Positions 9,138 to 18,830 of a stretch of DNA of 64,000 bases are shown one piece after another. The stretch is from Paenibacillus_V sp046244365 (GTDB lineage: Bacteria; Bacillota; Bacilli; Paenibacillales; NBRC-103111): assembly GCF_046244365.1 (NCBI RefSeq), contig NZ_CP176395.1:7750001-7814000 (forward strand), read 5' to 3'. The position numbers and the translations under genes were made by a program. The notes under the pieces are model-generated. The model worked only from the letters and a program-made list of their open reading frames with translations. It ran no database searches and had not been told where the DNA came from. Position 1 is the stretch's first letter. Each line of letters opens with the position of its first letter.

Positions 9138-10034
9138 ATGGAACAACAAGTAGCGAGTCCGAACGCGAGACCTCGGATGAACAGGCAGAAACGCAGCGCA
9201 ACGAATCCGTTCGGACGGTTCTTTCTTTATTTCACTCTTGTCTTCTGGACGGTCTGCGTCATCTATCCGCTCGTTTGGACGGTATTCGGCGCACTCAAGG
9301 ACAATCAGCAGTTTTTTCTCGGCAAGCCGTGGGATTTGCCGAAGCTGCCGCTGCTCTGGGACAACTTCACGTACGTGTTCGAGAAATACCATTTCGGCAG
9401 CTATTTCGTCAATTCGATCGTCGTTACGATCGGGAGTACCGCGCTCGGCGTGCTGCTATCGGCGACGACCGCCTATGTGCTCGCCCGCTACGCCTTTCGG
9501 GGAAGCGGCGTTCTGTATTACACGTTTCTGGCTTATATGATGATTCCGCCGTTTCTCGGCATTATCCCCCTGTTCTTCTTGATGGACGATCTGCACATGA
9601 CCAATTCGCTGATCGGCTTGACGCTCGTTTACGCGATCACGGCCGTGCCGTTCGGGGTGTTCGTGCTCGTCGGCTTTTTCCGGACGCTACCGAACGAGCT
9701 GGAGGAAGCCGCCGCGATGGACGGCGCTTCGCATTACGGCATTTTCTTCCGCATCATGCTGCCTTTGGCCACGCCCGGACTTTACTCCGTCGCGATCATT
9801 ACGGTGCTGAACATTTGGAACGAGTACATCTATGCGCTGATCATCAACAGCGACCCGGAGAAATATACGATTCCGGTCGCCATCGCCGTCATGCAGGCCG
9901 AAATGCAGTACCGGACCGAATGGGGGCCGCTGTTCGCCTCCCTGCTCACCTCGATGGTACCGGTGCTCATCGTGTACATGATCTTCCAAAAGAAAATTAC
10001 CGGGGGCATCACCGCCGGTTCCCTGAAAGGATAA
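9138..10034 (+). CDS. Carbohydrate ABC transporter permease (MalG/UgpE type)
   Basis: Second inner-membrane permease (298 aa), six predicted helices, with the EAA loop EAAAMDGASHYGIFFRIMLP around residues 193-212 and the C-terminal family ending ITGGITAGSLKG. ATG 9138 has GGAGGG about nine nt upstream. It forms the heterodimeric membrane channel with the preceding permease, fed by the lipoprotein encoded at 6630. It is the last gene of the operon and is followed by the hairpin at 10053-10086. Confidence 0.93.
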   Translation: MEQQVASPNARPRMNRQKRSATNPFGRFFLYFTLVFWTVCVIYPLVWTVFGALKDNQQFFLGKPWDLPKLPLLWDNFTYVFEKYHFGSYFVNSIVVTIGSTALGVLLSATTAYVLARYAFRGSGVLYYTFLAYMMIPPFLGIIPLFFLMDDLHMTNSLIGLTLVYAITAVPFGVFVLVGFFRTLPNELEEAAAMDGASHYGIFFRIMLPLATPGLYSVAIITVLNIWNEYIYALIINSDPEKYTIPVAIAVMQAEMQYRTEWGPLFASLLTSMVPVLIVYMIFQKKITGGITAGSLKG

Positions 10035-10052
10035 AAATCCCGCTGCAAACAA

Positions 10053-10086
10053 AAGACTCCTTATGCGCATTTGGCATAGGAGTCTT
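10053..10086. terminator. Terminator between convergent transport and M60 peptidase genes
   Basis: An inverted repeat AAGACTCCTTATGC / GCATAGGAGTCTT with one bulged base. On the reverse strand it is followed by TTTTGTTT, making a good terminator for the M60 gene ending at 10139. On the forward strand there is no clear T run, so it may only block or stabilise the permease transcript. Confidence 0.72.
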
Positions 10087-10138
10087 GAAAGAAAGCCGTT
10101 TTGTTCGGAAGGACAGCGAATACATTTGGTTGAATGCC

Positions 10139-12640
10139 CTACTCCTTCAACGTCCAGATCTCGGTTTGCGGCTTCGGTAAATGCAAGGCTGCAATTCTTG
10201 CTTTTCCGCTATCCGTTACCCCAATGGCCCATTTGCCGAAAAATTCGGCAAGATCTTCACCGGCCGTCCGGGAAGCGACTACCGCGAACGTATCGACGGT
10301 GCCTTGAATTTGATTCTGAGGCATCTCGCGGTAAGCCTCGAAAATCCGGGTAAAGAAATCCCAGCCGTACGCCAGCTGAAGCTGCTTGAACATGACTAGC
10401 CTGTCGTAGTTGTCGATTTTCCCGTATTTTTTTGCCGGGTCGTCGCTCGTTGCGAATTCAATCCCGCGGTCGTAGTAGCTTTTGCCGTCCTTCCCGACTT
10501 TAAGCAATTCGGAAGCATTCCCGAACTTCTCCTGAATATAGAGGGAAAATATATTGACGGTTACTTCGCCGACATCGCCCCACGTCCATGTTCTTTGTTG
10601 ATATTCGTGTCCCAGCTCGTGCCAGAATCCCCAGGCGCCAGTACGGAGATAATCCACGTCCAGCAATTTGGCCGCATAGCTGAACGGCATCATAATCGGA
10701 TAACCTGCGTGTAAGGCCCCTGCGGATATTTGTCCGTCCGCCACATAACGCCGATTCAGCTTATGGGCGGTATGCGGCATTGCCCGCTCCGGATCCAGAC
10801 CGGCCAGCTCGTCATAGCTGTCATAGATTCCGTCCCAAGTCCGCATCAGTTCCTCCGGATCCGTGACATTGCGGATCACATCCGAAGGAACAGTAAGCAC
10901 GATTCGCTCACCCTGCAGCTCGGCAAACGGAACGGAATACGGGGCATTGCGGATGCTTTCCCATTGCTCCGGGGTCGTTTTGCCCAGGACGTAATAAGGC
11001 GCTTCTATCGCCCCGCTGATCTTGACGGTTGCACGGAATTCCTTTTGAGCCTTCAGAGGAATAAGGTAAATCAACCCGCCGTACGGACTATTCACTTGAT
11101 GAATGCCTGGAGTCAACTTTTGGTGATTGACGACAAGCGGTACGCGCCCCCACTTGCTGGAGCTTCTAAGATCATCGTCGTGCGAGCCGATTTGCACCGT
11201 GAGATGCTCGACCCCCTCCGGCACCTCGATCGTCACGACTTTGCCGGGAGGCGCATACAGGCCGGTACTCATCCAGTTTTTGGACGGCAGTGCATGCGTA
11301 TACATCGTATTGGGGAAATCAAAATCGACTTCCACTTCCCGGTTCGTTACCGTTTGCGCATCGTCGGCCACTCTCCCCGGAAACGAATCCGCATAGGGCG
11401 ATTTCTCGTTGGACGCGTCTAGGGTGAAGTGACTGAACTGGAAGTTAAGCAAAGCGTTCGTGTAAGGAAGCTGCAGTTTCGTCACCGGGAATACGGCTTG
11501 CGGCAGGTTGCGCGCCTCTCTGTCCGCCCAGTCGTATAGCGGCGATTCGGCCGATATCGTTTCGAGCGTCTCGCTTAACAGCGTGTAAAGCAGCTCCTGC
11601 TTCTTGCTCGCCGTCCCGTCTGCAGGACCGATGTCGACTTGATCGAGGGATAGCGTCCCTTCTTCAACTGCTTTTCCCTGCTGGAGGCGTGTCATGATGT
11701 GGTGACTGTTCGCCCGGTCGTACGGCAGAGCCGATTCGCCTACACTCGAAACGGAGCTTCGGTTCATTAGCGACAGGCCTGCCCGGTTCAGCAGCTTCTG
11801 AACAGCCCAGTCGCGGCTAAGTCTGGCTCCTCGCAGGTTGCCGACTTGCAGAACGATTTCCTCGGGCGTGTCCCGCGTGATCCCCTCGATTCCGCTGCTA
11901 TTTTCTGCAACCACAATGCCGCCGCCATGTCGTATAAACGCATCCAGCGCCTCCAGATCCGAATCCTTCATCGAATTGTCCACGTAAGCAACCGCATATT
12001 TCTGCGGATTCAGATTTTCCGAAGTCCAGCTGTCCAATTTCACCACTTCGATAGGTAAAGAGGGATCCGCCGTAAAGGTGCTCGACGTTGTGACGATTCT
12101 TATCTTTTTCCCCGTTCCCTTCAGTGCGTCCTCGTAGCGATTCGTTTTATCGTTGCCTTTGCCTTGATTCGTGTGCGAGTCATCCGTCAGCCATAACAAA
12201 ATATTTCGGGCAATCATGCTTTTGGCATCGCCGGAAGCTTGAGCCAGGCTGAAATATTCCTTACTCCCCGCAGCTACGATCCGCCCTTTTCCGTAGCGGG
12301 ATGCCGCGACCGTCGGGATATAATCGGGAACGTTAACGTTAAATGCCGCATTCCCGATGGCCGCTACCCCCCCGCCCGAATAATAAGGCATCCCTTGCAG
12401 GTCCCGATATAAAATGCTGAAATCGTTCTGCAGCAGCTCCGGCGAAGGCAGCCCGGCAGCAGCCGGTACCGGATTGCCCGGCGTAAGGGAACGCGCTTCC
12501 GGCAAGGCCGTTTCGTAAGTTGACGCCGTAACCGTCGATGCCGTTTCATTGTCTTGAGCGGCGGTCACGGACGGTAATGCCGCGGCGAGTAAGGAGATCG
12601 TACATACAAGGGCCGCATACGTTTTTTTCCTATTGTTCAT
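10139..12640 (-). CDS. Secreted M60-family (enhancin-type, mucin-active class) metallopeptidase
   Basis: Predicted extracellular zinc peptidase (833 aa). It starts at ATG 12640, preceded by GAGGAGG, with a signal peptide ending near VTAAQ (about residue 28). The middle of the protein has the M60 accessory region, including the typical YGGLIYLIP segment. The catalytic site is HELGH at residues 673-677, with Glu691 in GDVGEVTVNIFS completing the HEXXH-X13-E motif of peptidase_M60 (gluzincin-like). An N-terminal region of about 300 residues has GIVVAENSSGI-type alpha/beta features without an obvious catalytic motif. Family knowledge: M60 proteins attack heavily glycosylated proteins such as mucins. 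It lies 38 nt after the lyase gene, so the two are probably co-transcribed and may together strip a protein-polysaccharide matrix. Confidence 0.88.
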   Translation of the reverse strand: MNNRKKTYAALVCTISLLAAALPSVTAAQDNETASTVTASTYETALPEARSLTPGNPVPAAAGLPSPELLQNDFSILYRDLQGMPYYSGGGVAAIGNAAFNVNVPDYIPTVAASRYGKGRIVAAGSKEYFSLAQASGDAKSMIARNILLWLTDDSHTNQGKGNDKTNRYEDALKGTGKKIRIVTTSSTFTADPSLPIEVVKLDSWTSENLNPQKYAVAYVDNSMKDSDLEALDAFIRHGGGIVVAENSSGIEGITRDTPEEIVLQVGNLRGARLSRDWAVQKLLNRAGLSLMNRSSVSSVGESALPYDRANSHHIMTRLQQGKAVEEGTLSLDQVDIGPADGTASKKQELLYTLLSETLETISAESPLYDWADREARNLPQAVFPVTKLQLPYTNALLNFQFSHFTLDASNEKSPYADSFPGRVADDAQTVTNREVEVDFDFPNTMYTHALPSKNWMSTGLYAPPGKVVTIEVPEGVEHLTVQIGSHDDDLRSSSKWGRVPLVVNHQKLTPGIHQVNSPYGGLIYLIPLKAQKEFRATVKISGAIEAPYYVLGKTTPEQWESIRNAPYSVPFAELQGERIVLTVPSDVIRNVTDPEELMRTWDGIYDSYDELAGLDPERAMPHTAHKLNRRYVADGQISAGALHAGYPIMMPFSYAAKLLDVDYLRTGAWGFWHELGHEYQQRTWTWGDVGEVTVNIFSLYIQEKFGNASELLKVGKDGKSYYDRGIEFATSDDPAKKYGKIDNYDRLVMFKQLQLAYGWDFFTRIFEAYREMPQNQIQGTVDTFAVVASRTAGEDLAEFFGKWAIGVTDSGKARIAALHLPKPQTEIWTLKE

Positions 12641-12678
12641 TCTTGACTTGCCTCCTCTATGAACGCTTTTAACTTACT

Positions 12679-15600
12679 CTATGGCTGCTCGGAAGGAACA
12701 ACCTGGACCTCGGCAAGGCTGAGCGCGTTCGTGCCTCGAAGCTGGATCCTGACGTAACGGCCTGACTGGCCGACCGGTACAATCGTCGTTCTTCCTGCCG
12801 TTTCCGTCCGATGCGCCGCCCAAACGCCGGGTTGCTCGAGCGTCTCGGCTAGTGAAGCGCCTGCGAACGGCTCATTGGAAACGAAGACATAGTAGTCGCT
12901 AAGCCGGTTAGAGCAGCAGTCGGTCCGGTTCCATATACCGATCTCATCGATAGGCTGACTGCTCCCCAAGTCAACCTGCCACCACGGCTGAACCGCATTC
13001 TCCGTCGTATGGGTAACCGATCCCCCGCTATAGGAACCGTTCGTATTGCCGTCAACGGCTCGCTCCGGGACGCCCCCGTAAGCGATGCTTGATTGAGACG
13101 CCGGTTTGCCTAACGCCGCGTTCCGCCGCGAGATTTCGATGTTTTTAGCGGCGCTTTGCGTTACGGTTGCGGTCTTCAATGCGGCCGTCACCATGTGGCT
13201 TGCATATTCCGCGTCCTTGGGAACGTCCAGCTGCGCGGTATAGAGTCGGTACTCGCCCGGTTCAAGCGACGGGACGTTAAAGCTCGCAGGCTGAACCGTC
13301 CATCCTTCAGGAGCGTCAAGCGTAAGCTTGCCGCCAGGGGTGCGCTCCCCGAGGTTATAAACCGCCATCGTTACGGTCGTCTGATCGCCGCGGTACAAGA
13401 CGCTCGCCGCGTTCACCTCAAGCTTATTGATGGCGGGCAGATGCTCCGGCGCATTCGGATTGATTTTCAGTTTGATGGTGTGGGTTTTCCCGATCGAGCC
13501 TGCCGTATCGATTTCCACCCGGATATAAGGCGCTTTGCGGGTCAGCGTAACGGTATCGTCTTGGCTGATGACGGATACGCCGGTTTTGCCCAGTTCCACC
13601 GTAATCTTGCTCTGTAGGTGCGTCGGATCGGACACGGAGAGCGTCAATTCCTTCCCTTCTTCCTTCACCATGACGGATGCAGGCTGATAGGTTCGGATGA
13701 AGTCCATTGTCCCCGCGTTCCAGAAGTTTGCCGCCGTAACGCCCAGTTTGTTTTCCCGGACCGCATGAACATCCGGCGTGTTGCTGAGAATGTCCACGTC
13801 CGGCTGGCGGCTGTAGCTTGCCGTCGCGTCCGCATCTTTATTGGGAAGCAGGACGTATGCATACTCGCCGTTCGTCGGATTGGCTCCGTGATCGAACGCC
13901 AGGCTCATGTAATTTCGGGTAATCGGATTCGTGCTCCCGTTGACATTGATATCCTTCCATGTGCCGGATCTCGATTCGCGCAAACCGGATAGAGAAGCTG
14001 GCTCGGGAAAATAGTACCCGATATCGGCATTCGCAGCCTCTCCGGCGAGATGCGCCCACTTCACATCCGTCATCGATTCGGACCAGCCGGCGCCGTACGG
14101 TTTGATTTCCCCGTTTACCGTCAACCGATTATCGCCGCTGTCGTTCAACATGCGGTTTTCTACGATCGTTTCCGTCTTTCGGCCGTCGCTTCCCGTTATG
14201 CCCGACCCCAAAGCAACGATTTCATCGTCAAAGGAGAACCATGACTTTTTGCCCGTAAGCGTGCTGTTCTCCAGATCAAACTCCATGCCTGCCGCCCCGT
14301 ATAGCCCATCGACGGACGATCCGCCCACCCAAGTTTTCGGACTCAAATACGCGCGCCACGACGATAAAGGACTGCCTTGGGAGCCATCCGTGGTCGTACC
14401 GGGCAGACGGAGCATATTGACTGTCGGCCAGAAATCTTTGCTGAACTGCGTCAGATCGCCGTTGTATAAATAGGTCATGCCGTACCCCGTATGCCAGCCC
14501 TTCGTATTCTCGGCTCCGCTGCCCGTTCCCATCTCAAAGCTCGAAATTCGCTTGGAGGACATGCTGATCCCGAATCCGAAGTCCGGCCGCAGATGCACGA
14601 CCCGATCCATCGCTGCGAACACCTGATGCTTGATCAGCTCGGTCTCAGGCGGGATCGTATCGTCCTGCAACAATTTTTTTACGAGGATCATATCAAAAAT
14701 ATTCAAATTTCCGGCGTAGTTAGCATACGTCGTGTCGGACAAGATCCATCCTTTGGCCATGCGCTTGATGGCAAGCGCCTGATCCGCCGGAGCCCCTTCC
14801 GCCAGACGGAGCAAGCTCAGAATAATGTCCCGGCCGGCGCCGTGGTCGCCGGACCCTTGCCGCGAAATCGCCCTTCCCCTCACCATGTCCATCATCGCGC
14901 CTTTATAGAGAAGCGGCTGGAACGAATCTTTCACCCATTTGTACACATTGCCTACATTCGGATCCGATATCGTCCATGGAGAGCCGCTCAATAAATAGAA
15001 CATATCCGGAATGCGGCTGATCAGCACCGCACCGTAGCTTCCGTTATACGGCACGTAATCGTGCTGGATAAACGATCCGTCCTCGTAAAAACCGTCTCCG
15101 TCGTTCACATACAGGAACACCGGGCTGAGCGATTCTTTCGCCTGAACGATCTTCTCCCCGGACTTGGCGACGATGCCGCGAATGGCGACTACCAGCGCTT
15201 TATCCAGCAGGTTCGCTCCCGTTTCTCTCAGCGAAGGAAGATTCGTTCTCCTTGACGGATCGGGCACGAACCGGTCGATCCCGCGAAAGTAAGCGCCGAT
15301 TTGCTCTTGCGTCAACTCCTCGTACATCAGGACGATCGTATCGTTTAAATTTTGCGGCGACCCGATTTCCCAGTCCCACCAGTTTTTGTACTCCTTCTGG
15401 TTCTCGTGGTAACGGTTTGCGTACATCCAATCCAAGCCGCCGATAATATCGGCCCGCAAAGCTTCGTTACGGTGCAGCCTCGAGCCCTTCATCGCATAGG
15501 CCAGCGCCATCGCTTTCAAACGAACGTACGATGCGGAAACATGCGCCGACTCCGTCGTGCTGGCCGAATCGCTCCATAAGGAAGTACGGCCTGCGGTTTT

Positions 15601-15897
15601 GTTCATGGAATCCCAATACCCGGTTCCCCCGGCGTTGCTGACTCTGTCCGCCGCAGAGGCTGCCGTCGCAGCCATATCGGAATCGTTCGGATCGTATTGA
15701 TCGTTCCCCGTTAATTTGTTGAACCATTTCAAGCGAAGGGCATCATAGGTGTCCATAGCAAAATTACCTTCCCCGCCGGCTTCCGAACCTGCTTCCGTGT
15801 TCGCGTATGCCGGATTTGGTATGATAGTGGCAGTCGATAGCAGCAGCATGGAAACGGCTAAAAGCATCGCAAACAATTTATTCAGCGATTTGAACAT
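12679..15897 (-). CDS. Secreted polysaccharide lyase family 8 with NEW3 and F5/8 C (CBM32-like) domains
   Basis: Extracellular lyase (1072 aa) that would cleave an uronic-acid polysaccharide (hyaluronan, chondroitin or xanthan type) by beta-elimination. I chose ATG 15897, which has AGGAGGGG six nt upstream and opens a signal peptide ending in NPAYA; an in-frame start at 15936 is less likely. Order: the alpha/alpha toroid with the PL8 landmarks NWWDWEIG (about 172), ETGANLLDKAL (Asn, about 225), QHDYVPYNGSYG (His and Tyr, about 285) and RGRAISR (Arg, about 340); then the beta-sandwich region; then a NEW3-type Ig-like domain (about 815-910); then an F5/8 type C (discoidin, CBM32-like) domain from NAALGKPASQSS to the C terminus with WWQVDLG. 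Transcription is likely repressed through the cre site at 15967-15980. Confidence 0.92.
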   Translation of the reverse strand: MFKSLNKLFAMLLAVSMLLLSTATIIPNPAYANTEAGSEAGGEGNFAMDTYDALRLKWFNKLTGNDQYDPNDSDMAATAASAADRVSNAGGTGYWDSMNKTAGRTSLWSDSASTTESAHVSASYVRLKAMALAYAMKGSRLHRNEALRADIIGGLDWMYANRYHENQKEYKNWWDWEIGSPQNLNDTIVLMYEELTQEQIGAYFRGIDRFVPDPSRRTNLPSLRETGANLLDKALVVAIRGIVAKSGEKIVQAKESLSPVFLYVNDGDGFYEDGSFIQHDYVPYNGSYGAVLISRIPDMFYLLSGSPWTISDPNVGNVYKWVKDSFQPLLYKGAMMDMVRGRAISRQGSGDHGAGRDIILSLLRLAEGAPADQALAIKRMAKGWILSDTTYANYAGNLNIFDMILVKKLLQDDTIPPETELIKHQVFAAMDRVVHLRPDFGFGISMSSKRISSFEMGTGSGAENTKGWHTGYGMTYLYNGDLTQFSKDFWPTVNMLRLPGTTTDGSQGSPLSSWRAYLSPKTWVGGSSVDGLYGAAGMEFDLENSTLTGKKSWFSFDDEIVALGSGITGSDGRKTETIVENRMLNDSGDNRLTVNGEIKPYGAGWSESMTDVKWAHLAGEAANADIGYYFPEPASLSGLRESRSGTWKDINVNGSTNPITRNYMSLAFDHGANPTNGEYAYVLLPNKDADATASYSRQPDVDILSNTPDVHAVRENKLGVTAANFWNAGTMDFIRTYQPASVMVKEEGKELTLSVSDPTHLQSKITVELGKTGVSVISQDDTVTLTRKAPYIRVEIDTAGSIGKTHTIKLKINPNAPEHLPAINKLEVNAASVLYRGDQTTVTMAVYNLGERTPGGKLTLDAPEGWTVQPASFNVPSLEPGEYRLYTAQLDVPKDAEYASHMVTAALKTATVTQSAAKNIEISRRNAALGKPASQSSIAYGGVPERAVDGNTNGSYSGGSVTHTTENAVQPWWQVDLGSSQPIDEIGIWNRTDCCSNRLSDYYVFVSNEPFAGASLAETLEQPGVWAAHRTETAGRTTIVPVGQSGRYVRIQLRGTNALSLAEVQVVPSEQP

Positions 15898-15966
15898 GTC
15901 AGTCCCCTCCTGGACGGAGTAGTAGATGCTAATCATGCAGGAAGCATTGCCTCATTAACACTTCCG

Positions 15967-15980
15967 TTAAAGCGCTTTCA
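15967..15980 (-). promoter_or_regulatory. cre site overlapping the promoter of the PL8-M60 operon
   Basis: On the reverse strand TGAAAGCGCTTTAA differs from the cre consensus at one position. It overlaps a candidate -35 box TTGAAA that sits 18 nt before a -10-like TAATGA, about 70 nt upstream of the lyase start. Binding of CcpA here would block the promoter, so the operon should be off when preferred sugars are present. Confidence 0.65.
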
Positions 15981-16316
15981 AATAATCCGAGATACTTGCC
16001 CGAATAGATCTGCTTGTCCTTCTGGGCCGTTCGTCCGCCTATCACTCAGCCAAGCAATTCGTAACGCTGCTCCCCCTTTCACCGGTTTCGGCAACTTCTC
16101 CGCGGCGCCCTCCGGAATGTTCGTCTTGCCGCCGGATCATTGAAGCCGTTCGCCTGCTGCAACAACCCATTCTGCAAATCTCTGTATCCATCATAGGGGA
16201 TGAAACCCTGCTTAAAAAATGCACAGAACGCACAAAAGGGTATCCAAAATTGACTAAAAAACCGCTCCCCGCATTTTGAAATGCGAGTAGGACGTTCTAG
16301 CCGCGAGCTCATTCAG
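15981..16316. other. Gene-free stretch upstream of the PL8-M60 operon
   Basis: No credible gene. Short open frames exist but lack ribosome-binding sites and recognisable sequence. The only structure I see is a small hairpin, CGCATTT / AAATGCG with a two-base loop, at 16270-16285, next to the start of the 13-bp tandem array. Confidence 0.5.
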
Positions 16317-16319
16317 GAT

Positions 16320-16952
16320 TTAAACCAAGCGATTAAACCAACCGATTAAACCAATCGATCAAACCAACCGCCTAATCCAAACGACTAATCCAACCGAACT
16401 AATCCAACCGACTAATCAACCACCTAATCCAAACGACTAATCCAAGCGACTAATCCAAGCGACTAATCCAAACGCCTAATCCAAACGCCTAATCCAAACG
16501 CCTAATCCTACCGCCTAATCCAACCGACTAATCCAACCGACTAATCCAACCGACTAATAATCCAACCGCCTAATCCAACCGCCTACTCCAACCGCCTAAT
16601 CCAACAGACTACTCCAACCGACTAATCCAACCGAACTAATCCAACCGACTAATCCAACCGCCTACTCCAACCACCTACTCCAACCGACTAATCCAACCGA
16701 CTAATCCAACCGCCTACTCCAACCGCCTACTCCAACCGACTAATCCAACCGACTAATTCAACCGCCTACTCCAACCGACTAATCCAACCGACTAATCCAA
16801 CCGACTAATCCAACCGACTACTCCAACCGACTAATCCAACCGACTAATCCAACCGACTAATGCAACCGCCTACTCCAAACGCCTAATCCAAACCGCCTAC
16901 TCCAAACGCCTAATCCAAACGACTAATCCAACCGACTAATCCAACCGACTAA
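16320..16952. repeat. 13-bp tandem repeat array, about 48 copies
   Basis: A 13-bp unit, mostly CCGACTAATCCAA, is repeated for more than 600 bp with few length changes. Two positions are polymorphic across copies (GACTAAT against GCCTAAT, GCCTACT and GACTACT), and the first units diverge more (GATTAAACCAA). No spacer structure is present, so it is not a CRISPR. Thirteen is not a multiple of three and no long frame crosses it, so it does not encode a repeat protein. Confidence 0.95.
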
Positions 16953-17001
16953 CTGTATAACCTGCAGCTAAATTACACACAAACGACGGATTGAGGCAAA
17001 C

Positions 17002-17140
17002 GAACTGGAAATCCTACAGTTATTTCATAAAGCGGATCGATTTTAACCCTGAAGCGGTTGATTGTAATGGAGGTTTTACAGTTACATATTGCCAAGCACG
17101 CATATAGAAACTAATAACAGCAGGTTTTACAGTTCGTTTT
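17002..17140. repeat. Short dispersed repeat GGAGGTTTTACAGTT family (3 copies)
   Basis: Three related words lie just after the 13-bp array: GAACTGGAAATCCTACAGTT (17003, reverse orientation), TGGAGGTTTTACAGTTA (17068) and GCAGGTTTTACAGTTCG (17120). The same family reappears at 30797-30984. Between about 17155 and 17190 a short direct repeat of TGCTCCATG is also present. No gene is visible from 16953 to 17475. Confidence 0.55.
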
Positions 17141-17274
17141 TCGCAGTATCCGCAGTGTGTTCCATGTGCTCCATGTGCTCCATGTTCTCCCCATCCAGTT
17201 ATTAAGGGGTTGAAGCGTCTCTTTATACCTGACCTTCTTCGTAATTGAGGGTTTGTGGGGCTATCAGAACGAAC

Positions 17275-17313
17275 AAAAAACCGCTGAATCGAGCATCGCT
17301 CCAGCGGTTTTGC
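17275..17313 (-). terminator. Terminator downstream of the LCP gene
   Basis: Reverse-strand hairpin AAAACCGCTGGAGC / GATTCAGCGGTTTT followed by a T run, about 160 nt beyond the stop codon at 17476. It is the only strong terminator between that gene and the repeat-rich gap. Confidence 0.75.
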
Positions 17314-17475
17314 TTAGTATTAAGAAAAACGGTTTGCGGACAATCTAGGGCAGGTTTCCAAGTGTTCATCCGGAGCGACTGGTTAGAAATACACCTGCAG
17401 CATACGCTTGCCTGCCACATGCCGGTCTGCCGTGCTTATAGCTCTAACGGCGCGACTCTGCAGCGTCTTAACCGC

Positions 17476-18594
17476 CTACCGCCCGTACACGCTGCCGCCG
17501 ACCGACGGCTTCTTCGTCGGCGTCGGGGTCGGCTTCGGCGTAGCGGTCCCGCCGCCTGTACCGCCCGTTCCGTTCGAACCCGTCCCCGCGCTGCCGCTCG
17601 GAGTCGGTGTCGCGGTCGGCAGATCGAGCTGCTGCTTGAGCGCGTCGCGGGCGTTATCCAGATCCTCGTCCGTCACTTCGATGTACGGACTGATCCAATC
17701 ACCTTCCAGATGGATAAACTGGATGTTTTCGCGGTTGATGTTGAAATACGTTTGCAGAAGACTGCGGATTTGCGCGGACGGGATGTCGGTTTGGATGCCG
17801 TCGCCGACTTTCTGCATGATTTCCCCGATTTTCAGCACGCCGCCGAACGATTTCAGCTTTTCCATCGTTTTGTCGATGACCTGCTGCTGGCGCATATTGC
17901 GCTCCATATCGCTCGACTCTTCCGTATTCCGGTTCGACTTGCGGTAGCGGACGAAATCAAGCGCCTGCTTGCCGTTCAACAGCTGCGTGCCCTTTTTCAA
18001 GTTAATATCGGTGCCGTCTTCCGTGTCGACATACCTCATATCCATATCGACGTCGAGCGTCAGCCCGCCCAGGGCGTCGACCGTCTGCTCGAAGGCGTGG
18101 AAATCGATGGTCGCCATATAATCGAACGAGAAGCCGAAGAACGTGCTGAACGTCTTCTTCGTTTCGCTGAAGGCCGTCTTTTTATCCTGATTGTAGAAAT
18201 AAGGAAAATAATAATTCGCTTTCCGCTCGGGAAGCCCCTTCGGGTTCATGTGCAGATCGCGGGGCAGCGAGACGACCGTGGCCGATTTGCGGTCCGGGTT
18301 GACCGTTACCGCCATGATGACGTCGGAATTCATACTGGCCGTTTCCTTCCGGTAATCGACCCCGAGCAGCAGGAAGGAGAGCGGTTTCGTATGGGCCAAA
18401 GCATCATCGGGCACACTCTCCGGGGTTCCGATCTGCTTGATGACATCGTTCGCTTTATCGTACAAATAGTATGTGTAGCCGCCGGCTGCGGCGAGAATGA
18501 CGAATAGGACGGCTGCCGCGATCAGCCACCATTTCCGGCGCTTTGACTTATCGCGGGGCGGAAGCGGCGAGATGGGCAGGGTAGCTTGCGACAT
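17476..18594 (-). CDS. LytR-CpsA-Psr (LCP) family cell-wall glycopolymer ligase
   Basis: Membrane-anchored enzyme (372 aa) of the family that transfers wall teichoic acid or other anionic polymers from a lipid carrier to peptidoglycan. A cytoplasmic basic N terminus (SKRRKWW) is followed by one transmembrane helix (about 23-44), then the extracellular LCP domain (about 75-240) with the expected LLLGVDYRKE, DVIMAVTVNPD, VVSLPRDL and ALDFVRYRKS motifs, whose Arg residues bind the pyrophosphate. The C-terminal 60 residues are a Pro/Thr/Gly/Ser-rich tail, probably disordered in the wall. ATG 18594 has AGAGGG upstream. It appears to be a single-gene unit. Which polymer it attaches is not evident. 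Confidence 0.93.
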   Translation of the reverse strand: MSQATLPISPLPPRDKSKRRKWWLIAAAVLFVILAAAGGYTYYLYDKANDVIKQIGTPESVPDDALAHTKPLSFLLLGVDYRKETASMNSDVIMAVTVNPDRKSATVVSLPRDLHMNPKGLPERKANYYFPYFYNQDKKTAFSETKKTFSTFFGFSFDYMATIDFHAFEQTVDALGGLTLDVDMDMRYVDTEDGTDINLKKGTQLLNGKQALDFVRYRKSNRNTEESSDMERNMRQQQVIDKTMEKLKSFGGVLKIGEIMQKVGDGIQTDIPSAQIRSLLQTYFNINRENIQFIHLEGDWISPYIEVTDEDLDNARDALKQQLDLPTATPTPSGSAGTGSNGTGGTGGGTATPKPTPTPTKKPSVGGSVYGR

Positions 18595-18830
18595 GGTAAC
18601 CCTCTTTTCTATGCGACTTCAGGAATAGATTCCTCCATCATACAAGCTAAACCTTAAAAATAAATTACAAAAAGGTTAAAATCCGATGACGCCGCTCGCC
18701 AATTTCATCCAATTCCGGTCATGCTTCTCCAAAAGCCGCGGCAGCCCGCCGGTATTTTACTGTCGATTTTTGTCCTTCTGGATGTATTACCTTCACTTCG
18801 CGCCGCTATGTCTCCTTCAGGACTGTACCG

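Noticed and set aside
8366..10180. 604-codon forward open frame across both permease genes
   Set aside because: It is an Arg/His-rich out-of-frame shadow; the two genes in the other frame have clear EAA loops, helices and ribosome-binding sites.
16042..16312. Small reverse-strand open frames near the PL8 promoter
   Set aside because: No ribosome-binding sites, overlapping frames and no recognisable domains.
16320..16952. Possible CRISPR array
   Set aside because: There are no variable spacers; units abut directly, and no cas genes are near.
17245..18507. 420-codon forward frame opposite the LCP gene
   Set aside because: Antisense shadow; the reverse-strand gene has complete LCP motifs.
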